Source: an uncultured Bacteriovoracaceae bacterium
Lineage (GTDB): Bacteria; Bdellovibrionota; Bacteriovoracia; Bacteriovoracales; Bacteriovoracaceae
Direction of reading: 5' to 3'
Assembly: GCA_938017795.1 (NCBI GenBank)
Contig: CALIJZ010000010.1
Span: 16,457-80,456 of the forward strand
DNA: 64,000 nt
The notes beneath the pieces are model-generated. The model was not told where the DNA came from and ran no database searches. It was given only the letters and a program-made list of their open reading frames with translations. The stretch's first letter is position 1; each line of letters starts with the position of its first letter. Positions 62,750 through 64,000 of this stretch are shown piece after piece. The position numbers and the translations under genes were made by a program.

Positions 62750-63722
62750 TTAACCCGCCTGCAATTCCTTTATAGATAATTGCTGCAGCATTATGACTAT
62801 GTAGAGATTCCCAGTGTTCAATATTTACGGCCCAATCAGCAATCATTTTAGAAGCATTTAGAGTTTTAAAAACTCTTTTACTAGCATGTTCTACAAACAT
62901 CGGATTAGCTCCATTTAAAATGGCAAACGCCTGCTCATCGGCCCTTTTAACTAAACTTTGAGTTTCAGTAGGAAGAGCAATTCTTAACAGATCAACTAGA
63001 TCTTCAATAAAGAAATCTTGCTCTACTGCCTGCTTAGTGAGTTCAATTTTGGTTAAAGCACCAGATCTTTGAGAGTGAGCTGTTGCTATACCATTTCCAT
63101 CTTTTATTTCACCACGCTCCCAAGCTTTTTCATATTGTTTTGACATTGATAAAGAACATGGACAAGTTGATGAATATTCATAATGAACAGAAATAAAATG
63201 CTTAAGATCATTCCCTCCAGTCATCACTGACTCAAGAACACATGTATAATATTGCCAGCCCCAATTATCAGACTTTAAAGATTTTTGCTTAAGTGGAAAA
63301 TTAAATTCAAATTTCACCTGAACTTTATCTAAAAATTTCTCGTCTGGATAATCTCTTAGTTTTTCTTGATAAAGATCAATTAAGTTTTTATTGAACTTAT
63401 AATCTACTACACCATCAAGGCTCTGCTCATTTAGAATCGAGCAAAGTCTACTCATATTAATCCCAGTTTTTTCTTTTTTAAGATTGATAAACAAAGTGGC
63501 ATGGCAATCATGGCTCATGATTATATCTTCATTTTTATGATGAAACTTTAATGGGACTCTAAATCGATTAACACCAACTGATGGGATCGCAATTTGATCT
63601 TCGGATGGAAGTTTTTGAAAGTCATTAAGACCAGTTGCATCTTTAGTTTCACAATTTAAAATTTGCTCTCTATCAACGTTATCGTTTTTATTTTTTATCG
63701 AATTTTGAGTTGTATCAGTCAT
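62736..63722 (-). CDS. folE2: GTP cyclohydrolase I, type FolE2
   Basis: The 328-residue protein has FolE2 motifs: SVGVNRFRVPLKF, GINMSRL, the metal-binding SSTCPCS and a conserved EHASKRVF near the end. FolE2 makes dihydroneopterin triphosphate from GTP at the head of folate or queuosine synthesis and can use metals other than zinc. With folP in the same neighbourhood it suggests folate synthesis. The start has only a weak GAGA upstream. Confidence 0.93.
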   Translation of the reverse strand: MTDTTQNSIKNKNDNVDREQILNCETKDATGLNDFQKLPSEDQIAIPSVGVNRFRVPLKFHHKNEDIIMSHDCHATLFINLKKEKTGINMSRLCSILNEQSLDGVVDYKFNKNLIDLYQEKLRDYPDEKFLDKVQVKFEFNFPLKQKSLKSDNWGWQYYTCVLESVMTGGNDLKHFISVHYEYSSTCPCSLSMSKQYEKAWERGEIKDGNGIATAHSQRSGALTKIELTKQAVEQDFFIEDLVDLLRIALPTETQSLVKRADEQAFAILNGANPMFVEHASKRVFKTLNASKMIADWAVNIEHWESLHSHNAAAIIYKGIAGGLTRAD

Positions 63723-63785
63723 ATCTATCTCGTTTAAATTGAGCTTAAATATAATATAGAATGCTTAAAATGTGTAAAACTATTT

Positions 63786-64000
63786 TTATTTGCGGTTATT
63801 TTGTCTCAACTTGGTGGAAGAGAGATTTTCATAGGGATGATGGCCTAAAAAGGTCATTTCTAAGTCTGGATTAATACTCTTATATTTGGCCTGTTTTAGC
63901 TCTCTGAGTGTCCTGTTGTCATTTCTTGAAGCAATATAAAGACCGCTTAATAACTCTAATAATTTATATGATTCAAACCACTTCTCTATTGAGCAGAAGC
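63786..64000 (-). CDS. Nucleotidyltransferase C-terminus, NadD-like (continues past right edge)
   Basis: The minus-strand frame is open from the right edge to a TAA at 63786-63788 and encodes the last 70 residues of a protein. The end FLGHHPYENLSSTKLRQ carries the (S)STxxR motif of nicotinate-nucleotide adenylyltransferase-like HxGH enzymes. The 5' part lies outside the window. It is the gene upstream of folE2 on the same strand. Confidence 0.6.
   Translation of the reverse strand, partial: FCSIEKWFESYKLLELLSGLYIASRNDNRTLRELKQAKYKSINPDLEMTFLGHHPYENLSSTKLRQNNRK

Noticed and set aside
1..64000. CRISPR arrays, insertion sequences, prophage or retron elements
   Set aside because: No regularly spaced repeats, transposase, phage structural gene or reverse transcriptase motif could be found in the window.

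Overview
The window is AT-rich DNA (roughly one third G+C by eye) from a Gram-negative bacterium. It has many lipobox-type lipoproteins, outer-membrane barrels, a MotA/MotB pair, a di-haem cytochrome c peroxidase, FtsH, TilS, FolP and FolE2. The protein style (many secreted proteins of unknown family, K/N/I-rich composition, several MscS channels) fits the Bdellovibrionota, most likely a Bacteriovorax/Halobacteriovorax-type predator. That placement is an inference, because there is no rRNA or other phylogenetic marker gene to settle it.

Region 1 (1-3612) is an operon of overlapping genes: a ferritin-like di-iron protein cut by the left edge, a 2Fe-2S ferredoxin, a Rieske oxygenase, a membrane fatty-acid hydroxylase/sterol-desaturase protein and a hexapeptide acyltransferase. 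It looks like an oxidative lipid-tailoring pathway. A convergent calcineurin-like phosphatase and a lipoprotein follow (3619-6089).

Region 2 (6473-26791) is the most striking part. Ten same-strand genes lie at most 90 bp apart or overlap: three very large lipoproteins (two related Fn3 proteins and one with ASH/Hydin-like domains), two secreted or outer-membrane barrel proteins, a PEGA+TPR protein, a membrane protein with a FliF-like periplasmic part and a FliG-like cytoplasmic part, a membrane protein with a PAS-like domain, then MotA and MotB. I read this as a candidate proton-driven envelope machine that couples a flagellar-type stator and rotor-like protein to surface lipoproteins.

Region 3 (26792-30000) holds small or secreted proteins and a cytochrome c peroxidase, with two strong terminators.

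Region 4 (30031-57076) looks like stacked genomic islands at a tRNA gene with a CAU anticodon (57000-57076, minus strand). Fragments of the 3' half of this tRNA occur at 30031, 32709 and 54876. The last is a 59-bp direct repeat with a single mismatch to the intact locus. Between 54876 and 56986 lies a compact 2.1-kb metal cassette (outer-membrane protein, MerP-like, MerT-like, CsoR-like) with its operator inside the promoter spacer. Between the older scars lies a stress-response set: OhrR-like regulator, two ribosome-hibernation-like proteins, a DksA-like protein, Hsp20, Dps, three MscS channels, a DUF2391 membrane protein, a two-component system, pentapeptide-repeat proteins, a lipoprotein carbonic anhydrase and a metalloprotease. 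No tyrosine or serine integrase is visible.

Region 5 (57140-64000) is core genome: tilS, ftsH, folP, a secreted trypsin-like protease, a small unknown gene, folE2, and the end of a nicotinate-nucleotide adenylyltransferase-like gene running off the right edge. Starts were moved from the longest frame where a good ribosome binding site supported it.
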